Assembly (NCBI GenBank): GCA_033064195.1
Contig: JARBJD010000196.1
Span: 1-64,000, forward strand
Length of the DNA stretch: 64,000 bases
Source of the DNA: Blattamonas nauphoetae
Taxonomy: Eukaryota > Preaxostyla > Oxymonadida
Direction: 5' to 3'
A program made the position numbers and the translations under genes. The notes beneath the pieces were generated by a model, which was not told the origin of the DNA, did no database searches, and saw nothing but the letters and a program-made list of their open reading frames with translations. Below, one piece after another: positions 11,553 through 23,317 of the stretch. Numbering within the stretch: position 1 is the stretch's first letter; every line of letters begins with the position of its first letter.

Positions 11553-14500
11553 TCATCCTTTCGACCGAAGAGATGGATGCAGAGACGTCAGGTTGACTAA
11601 AAGATAGCGAGAAAACCGAAGACATAAGCGCTGTTGGAGAGAGGATTGCTCATCTTCCTTCTCCAATCTTGCACGGCTCGTCTTGCCGTCTTCCATCCGT
11701 GGGAGAGTCAGAGTGAATTTCGAAGGCATGTTCACCTCCTTTCTTCGATCCTGAATCTCCCTCCTAAATTCGGATTGTTGTGGGGAAGGTCGGCTTATAT
11801 CCATAAATGATAAAGGATCCAACGGTTGGGAAAAGAGAATGTCAAAAATAATCGAAAGCAAGTTCTTAAAACAAGCTTCTCTGAAGAGGCGTGTTCGATC
11901 GAAGTTCAAAATCACAAGGAGAAGATGAGTTAATCTGAAAACTTTGAAAATGAAGCAAGCAAACTGAGAGAGTGTGTGGGAACGAGACACGTTCTTTGAT
12001 TGCGAGAGATTCTTTGTTGATTTGGACTTGCGTTTCATTTCGAATCGAAGTGCGACATCGAAGGGGGATCGATCGGAACGCTGGAGGTGGTAAGAAACTT
12101 CATACTCACTTTGGTGATTTGTCTGGAGGTTTGTCTGTCTAGCATTGTCTGGGCAATCGACTTCAAACCTGTTTATCAGAACTCTCTTCTGAGGAGTAGG
12201 CGATCGGTCTGGGGATGTAATCAGCAAGGAAGGAGACGAGATGTCTGAAGGTGTGTTTGGGATGTTTTTGGGAAGTGGGTGGGCACGTTGGGTTGCGTCT
12301 GCTGAGAGTGTAGACGGAGGATGGGTTGGGTCATGGGGGGGAGGAGGTGGGGTACAGGGAAGCTGGGGCAGGCTGAGAGTGACTGGAAGGTCTGTTCTGT
12401 GCCCGACGGAGAGGAGAGACGTGCCTGTAGTTCTGTTCGGTTCGATGTGTGTCTGGGATGTAGAAGATCTGTGGGGGTGGTTTGGGGACTGGGGAGTGAA
12501 GAGAAGGAATCACAAACAGAATCCAGAAGTGACCTGGGTAAACGTGCTCCACGTCACCCCGCTCTTGGCATCTTCCTCGAACTGTTTGAAGTATGGGAGT
12601 TCGAGGGCTTCCCTGGCTGATGGTCGTTGATCGGGTGATTTGGACAGAAGAGCGTTGATGGCGTCTGTGCAGTGTTGGGAGAGATCACGTCGAGTGATGG
12701 TGTGGGGCTTTGTTTGGATGGATGTATACAGCTGGTGTGTCGAGGTCCCTTGGAAGGGGTAGCTGCGAGTGTGAAGAAAAGAGTGATCAAACGTGCGACA
12801 GAGAAGAATAAACATCATGACTCCGATTGCCCAGATGTCAGATTTATGTGAATAACGAGGGGACAGATAGACAATCTCGGGTGCGAGGTAGACAGGAGTT
12901 CTGAGAGGATTCAAGAAATGGTGTCATAAAATGAGAGAGTACCCCACTACGTCTTTTGAAGAAGGAGCTTCTGATTCTGAGATGAGCAAATCAAATTCTG
13001 AGACCTGGACGAAGACAGAGTCATCTCCGTCAAAATGGAGAAAGATGTTTTCTAGTTTCAAATCTCTGAAGTCGATGTTTTGTGAAAAAAAACACAAACC
13101 GATGAAGGAATCCATGGTCTGAGAACTCCGCAATACAGAGTACTACATTTAATGATCGAAGAGAGAAATTTGTACAGACAGATTTGGCGGATGAAAAGTC
13201 CAACGACGCTTTCAGGAAGTGGAGGAAGTCTGCCATCGATCAAACGATTCAAGGCCTACAAAATGTGAAATTGTGGTTCGAAGTCAAACTGGCAGGTTGG
13301 CGTAATCCATCATCAGAATTGACTGACCTTCAATTTGTGCTGTGAGTCGAATTCGAATATAGAAAGGATTCTTGATCCCTTTTCTACGAAAATGTGAAAT
13401 AAGGAGCCTGCATACTCGATAAAGTGAACGGCATATTTCTGTTCCCCACCGATGTTCTGAATAGGAGAAATGATTTTCACTGCTGCCAACCCCCCTTGAT
13501 ATTGGACAAGATAAACACTAAAGCACATAAAAGCCTTAAAAAAGATCCAAACGTTCCAGAGGTTCCTTGACCTATCACAGAAAATGAATCAAGTTGGAAT
13601 AAAAATGAAAGATGAGTGACAAACCAAGTATTTGGATCACCTAGGACAGAAAAATGAATGATGAGAAACAAAACACAAACATGACATTGTAAACAAGCTA
13701 AAAAGCGGCTATGTTCAGCATTGACTGCTGACAGTTCTCTTCCTGCTTCGATTTCACTGAGAACTTCCGCTTTCTCGCTCTCCAATCTTTGAATTCGGCG
13801 TTGATTCTTGTCTTTCTTTTCTTTGATGTCCTTATTTTTGAGCTTGAACATTGTTTCCACGTGTTGAGTCTTCATTAGTTGTTCTTGCTTTGATTGCTGT
13901 TCATATTCTCTAAGAACTTTCTGATGGCATCGCTCTTGTGCTTGGATCTGCGATCCAAGAGTTTGATTTCGATTCGAGATGGACGGGTGTTCACGTGCTT
14001 GTATCACAATCTGACGCTTTAGTTCTGAGATCTCTTGGTTTCTCTTCTCCAGTGTTGAATTGAGACTTTGTATCTGTTGCACGTGTTTGTCATTTTGAGT
14101 CTGAGTGAAAGGTGATTGAGGGGCTTGACGAGGATATATCCTCTCTTTGTCTTGACGTCTCTCCCGCTGCAAGTCCGCTCCTTTCCTTTCCGCTTGGCGA
14201 AGTTGAGATTGGACTTCAGAGAGTTTCGTTCGAAGACTTTCCGCGTTTTCCTTTTCTGTTTGGAGGTGTCTCTGAATGATTTCGTTTTTATTCCTGAGTT
14301 CTTGGTTTCTTTTTTGAAGTTGATCCATCTCCAATCGATGTTGTGCTGTGAGATTGTTGATTTCTTGCTGGAGCTCTTGTCGTTTCCGTTCTTCATCTTT
14401 CAATTTCTCATCTATCTTCCGTCGTTCCTCTTCCGACTGTGCTGCTGTTCGAGGTGCAACTTTTGTCTTCCTTTTCTGTTCTTCGAGTTCTTGTCGGAGT

Positions 14501-17500
14501 CGATCCAGATCCTTCTTCATATCTTCACAGCTCGTCCTGTCTTTTTCCATCCGGTCGAGTGTCATGCTGAGTGTCTTTGTCTTTTCCTTTTCCGTCTCGA
14601 GTTCGGTCACAACATTGTTCCTCTCTTCTTCGATCGCTCTGTATCTGTTCTGAAAATCTTTGGTATTTCGTGTCAGTTCGTCCTTCATTTTTCGGTTGTT
14701 CGCTTCTGATCGACTGAGCAATTCAATGGTTTCTTGGTGACTAGTTTCTTGCTTGGCCATTTCCTGCTTTGTGTCCTTCAACTCCTTTGCTCGCTGTTCC
14801 AAATCCCTCCTTAACACTGCGATCTGTCTCTTCATCTCTTCTCTCTCCTTTTCAATGTTGGCCGTTGCTGTTCTCCTTTCTTGGTTCAATCTTTGGATTT
14901 GTGTTTCAACTTGATTTTTTGCTTGCTCAGCATTTTTGAGTTCGTCATTCAAAGCCAAGACTGTCTGGTTCAATCGGAACCTCTCCTCTTCGATTACTTT
15001 GTTTCTGTTCTGGATGTCGGTGGTATTTCGTTTGAGATTGTTAATCGTAAGTTGATTGCTCGTGTTGTTCTCTTCTGCTTGTCTCAGCTGAGACTGAAGA
15101 TGGTCACATTGTTGCCTCAGAGAATCAATTTCCGACTGCATTTTGGTTATGACCGTCTCTTTCATGGCAATCTTGTCCGCGTGGCAGTTCTGGACGTACA
15201 CCAGGCTCATCGCAGAATGATCCACTTCCCTACCGTCCACCACTCCCCCAAACTGTCCCTCGATGGCTTCGCTCTCCTCCACCCTCCGAATCGTCTCGTC
15301 GTTGCATTCAAACCATTCCCTCGTTCCGAGCGGGCGAATGAATGAGTAGTAATGTCCCATCGTGAGCGAGCCTGAGTGGACTTCCACAGCGAGGAGTGAA
15401 TAGCGGAACGACTGCGAATAGAACGGCCCGGTCTTCTGCTTGGCCATCCACGCCTGTTCCTTCTCCGACTCGCCCAGCCCGCTCAGTTCGGAAGAGTAGA
15501 CAAGTTTCTGGGCAGCGTGTCTCGGCTCGTTGAAGGCGAGGGATTGTTGGAGTTGATGTGATTGAGGAGATTGAGCAGAGGGAGCTTGTCCTTTTGCTTT
15601 CTTGATCTCTTTCTTCTTTTGGATCGCATTCATCTTCTCTGTGAGTGTGAGTGGCTCAATCATACGAGACAAGTCGAGAGAGGTCGGGAAAGCGAATCGT
15701 TTGTTGTTCTTCATCAGTCCTCCTGGGCCAGATGTCCAACGGACAAGATCAACAACAAGAACAGGAGGGAGAGAGTAGATCCTTTGGGTCTGAGAGAGGC
15801 GAGATACAAGAGAGGGGTGACATCAGATTGAAATAAGGAAGAGTTGGGCAGACGTTTCCGTGTTGATCGGGAATGAGGAGTTTGGGCAGCACGTCCTCGA
15901 CTCCATTCCCCAACTCCATCGGCACTCGGAGCGACCAGAAGTGTTCGGGGTGGACCGACACACTCATCCGACCCCTCTGTTCAAGTGGGGTCCTGCGGAT
16001 GAGTCGGCCACTGAGGAGAGACGAGACCAGCCCGCGAAGGGGTGTGTTCTGGTTGTGACAGGAAACAGAGAAAAGGCTCAACAGGGGATGAACGACAGAC
16101 CTTGAGCTCAGAATTGAGTCCATTGACGAGTCGGTTGAAGAAGTCTTGAGGGTCGTTCATCTGGCGAACATCAAATTGGGGAAAGTGGATGGGTTGGGTG
16201 AACACACTCGTGTTGACTGGAGTCTGTGAGTCGAGCATCGCTTGGAAGAGTCTGTGGAGACCGGCATGAAGAGGATCACTTGCGGAGGGGGATGGAGAGA
16301 GTGGGAGAGAAAGGAGAAGCTGAAGAAGAAGAAGGACGAAGTGAGAGATGAGGAACGGAGAGATGTCCACACGTTTCGGAAGAGAGGGATGTGGAAGAGA
16401 GACTGGACAACGATGTTCAGATAGCATTGGAGACCCGGATTCACCAGTCCCACAAATTTCAAGCGTGATGCTTCATTCAGCTTCCATACTCCTTCCAGTG
16501 TGTTCACAATGCATCTGAACGACTTGGAGAGTCGCAGCTGGCGACAGGTTATTCGAGATTCTGCACTCTGATCAAAAGAGAAGAGGAGGAAAGATAAGGG
16601 AGATATTAACAAAAGAGAAAAGGAGGAGAGAGAAAAGGGATGAATAATTGGCATACAGGGTGGTCACCCAAAACTTGGTCGGGGTGACACTTCTTGGAAT
16701 ATGCTATTCCTAAGTCATTTCACTTGAATTTAGATGAGATACCTCATTTTGTCTTTGGTTAGCTCGTCGAATCCGAGTGTCACACATCTGAATCTCGAGA
16801 ATGAGATGGGTGAGAGATGTCTCGACAGAAGAACTTTCCGAAAAAGTGATAAAAACTTATACAAACACAAAAACTTGTATCTGAGTGTATTCCAATCCTG
16901 TTCAGAAATGTTGTCAGAACAAAACAGTTCCTGGGGTGAGAAAAACTAAAAAATGACTTTGATGGTCAAAATGAGTGTGCTATTGATAAAATTTGGTCAA
17001 CCAAATCAAAAATTCCAGAATACAACAAAAGTTGAGAAAGAGTACAAAATGCGACGGTTAGATGTACCCGCCTTGATTCTGAATTACCAGTTCACAGCGT
17101 CTGATCCAGTTTTCGAATACTCGGATTCTTTTTGCGGTGGTTTGCTCTGCCATGAATGAATCGATGTGTTTTTTGAGTTCTTCGTCTGATTTGACTGTGA
17201 TACCTTTCAGGCGCATCTTCATTTCTCCAAACAGCCAGAAATCGCACGGGGCGAGATCTGGACTGTAAGGAGGATGAGAAATTTTGGAAAATAGAGAAGT
17301 CTCGAGAAATGTTCGGACCAGCTTGGAGTTGTGGCAGGGCGCATTGTCCATATGAAGATACCGGACAAAATCGTTGATGTCAAATGTGTCTTGCAAAAGA
17401 ATCTCTGTTTCCATTTCGTCCAAAATCTCGTTCACGAACACTTGAGCAGTAATTCCTTTCCCTCTGGGGATCATTCGAAGGAAAGTGAAATCAATTCCAA

Positions 17501-19242
17501 AAAACGCCACCAACATCGTCTTCCCGCTGCCGATGTTGATTCGCTCTCTCACCGGTCGAGGGTCGTTTGGGTGAAGCCAAACGAAAGAATGAGGGTTTGT
17601 CCATTTGATCCAACTCTCATCTCCCGTGATCAGATACTTCCATCCTTTTCGTTTCTCTTTGTTGAGAGTGAGTAGTAGATCCTGTGCCAGCTGAATGCGA
17701 TTGGTTTTTTGAGAGTCTGTCAGAAGATGAGGGACCCATCTAGTGTAGCGTCGGACTAAGCCAAAATGTCCGAGAAGACATTTTTTGATTGTTTGTGGAT
17801 GAAAACCAGTAATTCTCCACATCGCTCGCAGAGATAATGAAGTGTCTTCAGCTAAAATTTGAGAAAGGGCGTTGATTAGAGTGAGGTTGCTTCTGACGTG
17901 ATTGGGAACCTTTCCAGTAACTGAAAAAGTGCCGTTCTCCAAGTCCTTCATAACTTTTCTGCAGGTTTCCAAGCACGGTTTATCGTCTGGGTAGTAGGAT
18001 GCAAGCAGAGAATGAGCTTCTTTGTAATGAAGCTGCATTCTCCAGCAAAATTCTATTAAAGTCCGATCTCGAATACGAAATTCAGTTGAGGACATATGAT
18101 GGGAAGGATCAAACCACAAAAGTCTAAGTTGAACCATTTTTTTCAAAAAAATGAAAAACAAGCATAGAATGCAAAATGATGAAATGAACAGTCACAAAAA
18201 GAATCAAACCATGATTCCTGTTGAAACGCGAGAAAATGTCTGACCAAGTTTTGGGTGACCACCCTGTAGATAGGCAAACTTTATCCATCATTCGCATCAG
18301 CAAGGCTCGTTCGTCTTCTCCGCACGAATTCGGAATCATTGTCGGTTTGAATGACGAGATCTCTTGACCCAGTTTCAGAAGAGATCTGCTCTTGAATGGT
18401 GGCTCTCCAAACAGCAGCCAATACAGCACAACTCCCAACGACCACACATCTGCCTCGCATGTCGCTTTTCCTGTCTCCGACTCGATCCGTTCCGGTGATA
18501 CATACATCTGGGACACTATAGAACGAGAGCTGCTCACATTTTCCGATTCCGCAGCTCCAAAGTCACCTTATCGAGAAACAAAGATAAAGAGCGAATAGCG
18601 AAAAAAATGGGAGAGAAATAAGAGGCAAACAGAGTTTTGCATGTCCATCCCTATCAATCAGAATATTATCTAGTTTCACATCTCCATGTGCTGTCTTTCC
18701 GCTTTCATGGTTGTGCATCAATTCCAGTGCGGACGCAATATCCTCCATCACTCGATATACATCCTGATAACATCAATAAAGAAACAATATAAATACAATA
18801 AGCAGGTAAATATTGAAAATTAGGAAAAATATCACGAATAAAAGGTGATTGATGAACACACATCGCGAGGCATCAGAACTTTCCTCTCTGTGAAATCCTT
18901 CATGATTTCAGCAAGAGATTTTCCTCCCAGTTCCATCACCATTACTTTCGTGTTGCCCATCGATACCAATTCTTTCAATTTCACAATTCGAGGATGAACG
19001 AACTGTTGAAGTCGATTAACTTCACGATCTATTCGTTCTTTGTCTTTTGTTGTCAAGCATTGCACCATCTTTCCCGCATAGTGGACGTTGGTTGATTTTT
19101 CAATGATTTCCACAACCGTTCCAAAACCACCAGAGTTGATGATCCGAACAAATGAATCTGAACAACAAACACAAACGAAATGCATTCATTAGGAACAAGA
19201 ACATGACAAACATCCTTCAGGAACTTCGATACCATCATCCAT
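11553..19242 (-). CDS. Kinase - ubiquitin protease (USP) - coiled coil - kinase fusion
   Basis: Start ATG at 19242-19240 (MDDGIEVPEG). Predicted exons: 19242-19212, 19157-18862, 18763-18631, 18566-18280, 16567-16373, 16319-16101, 16048-15854, 15789-13681, 13641-13626, 13571-13553, 13517-13328, 13255-13180, 13142-13100, 13065-12943, 12900-12793, 12762-12534, then a proline-rich tail from 12488. All phases close. Kinase 1 has SGGFGTV, AGK, HGDVKLDN, DFG and SPE. It runs with a short linker into a USP: Cys box GLVNPGLQCYLN, QMNDPQDF, PPVLVVDL and His box GHYYSFIR...WFECNDE. About 480 residues of coiled coil follow in the same exon. Kinase 2 has LGQGTSGTVYLV, AAVKII, HRDLKLEN and GTPVYLAPE, but SEFDL in place of DFG. 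It presumably couples phosphorylation to deubiquitination; substrates are unknown. The tail stays open to a stop at 11553 but may contain further introns. A mariner occupies the fourth intron. Confidence 0.85.
16656..18266 (-). mobile_element. Mariner transposon copy 1 (1611 bp, intact)
   Basis: Bounded by 25-bp terminal inverted repeats starting CAGGGTGGTCACCCAAAACT and flanked by a TA duplication on each side (16654-16655, 18267-18268). It lies in a kinase-USP gene intron that would be 99 nt without it (donor at 18279, acceptor at 16568). The transposase gene reads in the same sense as the host gene. Translations in several frames match copy 2 at 36031-37641 exactly, so the copies appear identical in sequence. 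Confidence 0.95.
17058..18161 (-). CDS. Mariner transposase, 367 aa
   Basis: A DDD transposase that would cut and reinsert the element at TA. The N-terminal third is a helix-turn-helix DNA-binding region (TEFRIRDRTLIEFCWRMQL). The linker holds the WVPHLLTDSQK signature. The catalytic aspartates are visible in ITGDESW, HMDNAPCHNS and YSPDLAPCDFWLFG; the last two are 34 residues apart, the DD34D spacing of mariner. Length is slightly above the usual 345 or so because of an N-terminal extension; a second Met eight codons in (MVQLRLLW) is the likelier start. There is no stop or frameshift, so it is probably active. Confidence 0.95.
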   Translation of the reverse strand: MFFIFLKKMVQLRLLWFDPSHHMSSTEFRIRDRTLIEFCWRMQLHYKEAHSLLASYYPDDKPCLETCRKVMKDLENGTFSVTGKVPNHVRSNLTLINALSQILAEDTSLSLRAMWRITGFHPQTIKKCLLGHFGLVRRYTRWVPHLLTDSQKTNRIQLAQDLLLTLNKEKRKGWKYLITGDESWIKWTNPHSFVWLHPNDPRPVRERINIGSGKTMLVAFFGIDFTFLRMIPRGKGITAQVFVNEILDEMETEILLQDTFDINDFVRYLHMDNAPCHNSKLVRTFLETSLFSKISHPPYSPDLAPCDFWLFGEMKMRLKGITVKSDEELKKHIDSFMAEQTTAKRIRVFENWIRRCELVIQNQGGYI

Positions 19243-19987
19243 ATTCAACAAACAATCTTTCTTCGACTTGGCTAATCAACGGATCAACCCGCACCAAAAT
19301 CGTAAGGACTCCTCCTTTTTATCGGAGTGCTTTCAGTATTTCATCTTCGTGCTGTCTCATTCATACCGCGTCTTGAACAGGAATCTGTACTGGATTGTCG
19401 ATGGTCCCTGTCTCCATGCTCAATCTCCCTCGTCGTCGCATTATGTGTCAGAATTCGCTGTCCTGTCAGAAAAGTCGTTTGTTTGGTGTTCACTTTCTAC
19501 CATTTATTCATCATTTTTTGCACTTTTTGTCGTTTTGTGATCTGTTCTCTCATTGTCTCGCCGACTTTTCAATTAAGTTCCAAATTCTTATTCAAATCAA
19601 TCATATCAAAGAGTGAACAGACTTCTCTTTCCCATCTGTCAATTTCTTCTACCTGCACGGAGCGTACCCATAATACTGTGGGGAATATTACACTTTCTCA
19701 GTTGATTCCGACAGAATCTTTCCAAACGCATCTCCAGCGTTTTAAAGTCGGTGCTCAACATGTTTCTTGGACTTTCTGTTCTTTTCCTCGTTTTCTGACT
19801 TTCTGTAGAGATTGATGGAATGGTTTTCTGAAGCAGTAATCGGTATCGACATCATCAGAAAAAAGCGCATCTCAGAACCTCCTCTGACCCTTTAAAACAT
19901 CCGAATTGACACATTCTCCACAATTCTTATCGGTTTTCTCTCTTTTTCAGATTTCATCATCTGAATAGCTTTTCCCTCCTCGTCAGA
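19243..19987. promoter_or_regulatory. Divergent intergenic region
   Basis: Lies between the start of the minus-strand kinase-USP gene (19242) and the first firmly assigned exon of the plus-strand helical gene. It should contain both promoters and possibly an untraced first exon of the helical gene. Plus-strand open frames here lack recognisable features. No core promoter motif can be assigned. Confidence 0.4.
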
Positions 19988-22900
19988 CGAAACACCAATC
20001 GCTGGTCATCTCTCTTCCGACATCTTCACCCTCTGCCATTTCTTTCTGCACATCCATCCAACTCTCAAGGAACAAAATCGATTGATCCTCCCACCTGATC
20101 CAGAACAGAAGGATATTGTCTTCTCGCGCATCATGGTTTCTCTCGTCGAACATCTCGTGGCTTCTGGAGATCTCATTCTCCTGAATTCATCTCCAACCGA
20201 TCACTCGCAGTATTTTACAGAATGTTTTCTTGGTCTTGACAAGACTGAAATGGCATATTCCAATCCGTTTCTCCTCCACAATCTCGCCTCTTTTTTCACA
20301 AACTTTGTTCTTGACCCAAACAATCACAGCTCATTTATTATGCCAAACCACTCATTCCTCCGCTGGAATGATGCTGAATCTTCAGAAAAGCTTCTCAATG
20401 CTGTGAAGGAGATCAAAGAGACACACTCGCTGGAGACAGTCCGAAATGCGCATTCCGATTGGAAAGTGTGGATGAGGATGATGCTGATGGTGGTCCAGGG
20501 TGCGGAATCATTGGTCTGTAATCATTTTTCACTCACTGTTCACTTCAGAGTGATCTTTCCTTCCTCCAATCTCGCTGTCTTCGAGCCACTCTCCTCTCCC
20601 TCCAAACGAAACATCAACTCAGAACCTTCCCACCTCAAACCAAAGATCTCGACAGAACTGTCGTCTCGTCCGACGAGATTGCCCCACATATTCATCATCT
20701 TCCTTTCAATCCCGATGTGAGCACGAATTGGGTGAATGTCGACACTTCACTCCTCTCCTCCACCATCTCCACCGAAACATCCCTCCCATCGCCCCTTCTC
20801 TCTTCTCTCGACCACCGAACTTCATCGACCGACAGCACAGGCCACACATCATCCATTTCCACCCAGCTCTCTCACCTATTCACTCAGTCGTCTTCCCATT
20901 CTCAAAATCTCGCTTCTAACCAGTTCGTCTTCCTTGCTTCCTCAATCGCTGATCATCCGCGACAGATCCTCTCCTCCATTCATCTCATCCTCACTCGACC
21001 ACTTCCCCCTGCCGTCTCGTGGTTAAGCCGTCGGTATCACCCTTCAGATTCTGAACTCGACACTCTTTTCGTTCCCCCTCCTCAATCCGTCGATGAAAAC
21101 GAGACATTCACCGTCTCGCTGTTCGACGAGACGGACGATGTGAAGCTGATGACTTCACTCAATCGATGTTTGGCAGTTGTCAAAGCGACGAAATCCGCAA
21201 AGTGCATTGATGACATCGACACTTTCCGCTCCCGCCTCCTCGCTGGTGTTTACTCGTCAAATCTCGCTGTCCAATCCCAATGTCACCGTCTCTTCTTCCA
21301 ATTCGGAGACATACTCCGAATTGTTGATGATCCCCACGACGACCGTTTTGTCGGTCTCCGCACAGCGATCATTGACGGATCAACAGTGGAGAAGAACACG
21401 CTGCTGGAAGTGTGGGGGCGATGGCTGGTGTTCATGTACCAGTGTAGAAATGGACAGATGATGTCGAAATCTGATTTTGACTTCCGCGCGTTTCTGGCTG
21501 CTGACATGAGCTCGTCTCCGCTGTTCGACACTGCTTGTCTCTTCGTGTGGAGAGTCATGTTCAGCAACGTGGATTGGATGTCCGACCATTGGAAGGTGGA
21601 CTTCCTGCTGCAGTTTGAGAGGCGGAATCAGATGATATTGAAACTCTCTAGCTATCCGAGTTCGTTGTTGACGCCGGAACAATCAGAACACTATCGAAGT
21701 CCATTCGCGACCACTCTCGGCTCGATCTTGTCTGTCTTTCGTGGCTTCGATTTCCCAACTGTACTGACAGAACTCATCAGAACTGATCTCGACCCAAATC
21801 CGAAAAAGTTCTCACATTGGGTGAATCCAGCATTCTTTCTCAACCACACCTCCATCGCCCCCAAACACCGACCCTCCTTCTTCCCGATGGATCTGATGTT
21901 CGAGCGATATCTCCGCACTGACCCAGACGCGTTCCTCAGAGAATGGCCTGATCCGACTCTCTGCACTTCCAGCAAGTTCCTCCACAATCCCTTCGTTGGC
22001 CTGCACTCGCTCCTTCTTCGATGTCCCAATCTCCATCTCGATCTCCGAGCGTTTGACCAAATCGTCTCCATGTTCTTTTTCGAAACAGATCATCCAGCCG
22101 CACAGGCACTCATTCACCAACTCTTCTGTTATCTCCCTCCTCCCCGCCTCACCCACACCCTCCTCTCCTCTCCATCCATCGTCAAAGTCAATTATTCCTT
22201 GTGGCTGGCCTTTCTCAAAATCTTCTGCGAGTATTGCATCTTTTGCGCTCCTTTCGGAGCTTGTTCGTCTCTCGCTGAAGTCTTCAAGATGCTGTCTCCG
22301 TTCGATCTGAACCCGAACCAAGAAGAGCTGGAATCGTTGAGTGTTGCTGGAGAGACTGTTGTGTCTCTTCACTGGCTCAGCATTCCTGCTCGCTTCGACT
22401 CTCCACTCATCTGCCATCTTCCTTCTCTCGCTGCTGCTCAGCGAGGCAACCTCCAACATCTCTCCTCCCTCTCTGGCATCCCCTCTCTCGTCACCCCTCT
22501 CACAACAAGCACAGTTAAAGACCAATTCTCTCGTCTTGTTTCCCGAAACGACACTTTCCTCAGAAATATCAGCTGTTTTTCGTTGCATGTGCGATCTTTG
22601 GCTGTTGAAGGTTTGTCGACTCTTTTCTTTTCCTTCGTCAGATCTCACTTTTTCAACAATCAGACATTTCGTCAGTAAATACGCAATGTCAATTCTCCGG
22701 TTTGTTTTGAGTTCCCTCTCTTCATCTTCTCAGACATCCTGCTCCAGCACTCGTGTCTGCTGCCTTCGAGTTCTACTCTCGTTTCGTCAGTGTCCGTCTG
22801 ATGCTGTTCGGATGAAATTGGTGAAGAAAGGTCTGTTGGATCATGTTGTGTTCGCAGTTTCGAAGTCATGGTACTTGGATGACTACGAGAATGGGATTAC

Positions 22901-23287
22901 TCTGATTGGGATTCTTCTTGCGACGATCCGCCGAGATGAGCAGACATGGATAATGAAACAAGTTGACTTCGCTCATTTTTTCTGACACAGCCACAATTGT
23001 GAAGTCCAACAATCCCAACCAACTGATACAATCCGACATCTGATTGCACAAACTATGATGCCCGTCCAAAGAATCAACTTTTGCTGTGTTGTCCAACTCA
23101 TCCTTCTCTTTGGATTGAGCCTCCTGTTCCCGCAGGTCTTCTCTCTGGGACACGTGGGTGATGGTGTTGGTTCGTATTGTGGACGGAGTTCTGGAGACAC
23201 GTTCGGAATGACTGTTGCAGATTCACTGTTTCTCCGATTGTCGATTGTTTTGAGAAGAGTGGAATTGAAAGCAAGAGGAATGAAGTG
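19988..23287 (+). CDS. Large alpha-helical repeat protein
   Basis: A multi-exon gene. One exon (to 20513) reads DETPIAGHLSSDIFTLCHFF onward. A 35-nt intron (20514-20548) leads to a long exon reading SDLSFLQSRCLRATLLSL, continuous with STNWVNVDTS and ending LHVRSLAVE at 22610. A 31-nt intron (22611-22641) leads to DLTFSTIRHFVSKYAMS. Later exons read VKKGLLDHVVFAVSKSWYLDD and onward; boundaries after 22700 are unresolved, and the last open frame stops at 23287. The protein is helix-rich with many Leu/Ser/Phe and no catalytic motif. I cannot assign a function. It resembles the gene at 51737-55831 in style and likely belongs to the same broad family. The true start is uncertain. Confidence 0.65.
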
Positions 23288-23317
23288 AAAGCGAGTGTGT
23301 AGAGAGAAGAATTCGGA

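Noticed and set aside
12241-12630. Plus-strand G/W-rich open frames
   Set aside because: They are the complement of the proline-rich tail and kinase 2 end of the minus-strand gene.
13681-15789. Coiled-coil region read as a separate myosin- or kinesin-like gene
   Set aside because: The same uninterrupted exon encodes the USP His box upstream, and splicing leads directly into a kinase glycine loop downstream.
16157-16654. Separate USP gene starting after the mariner at MPIIHPF
   Set aside because: Those residues are intron sequence; the acceptor at 16568 joins the kinase C-lobe in frame, and the kinase would otherwise lack its last helix.
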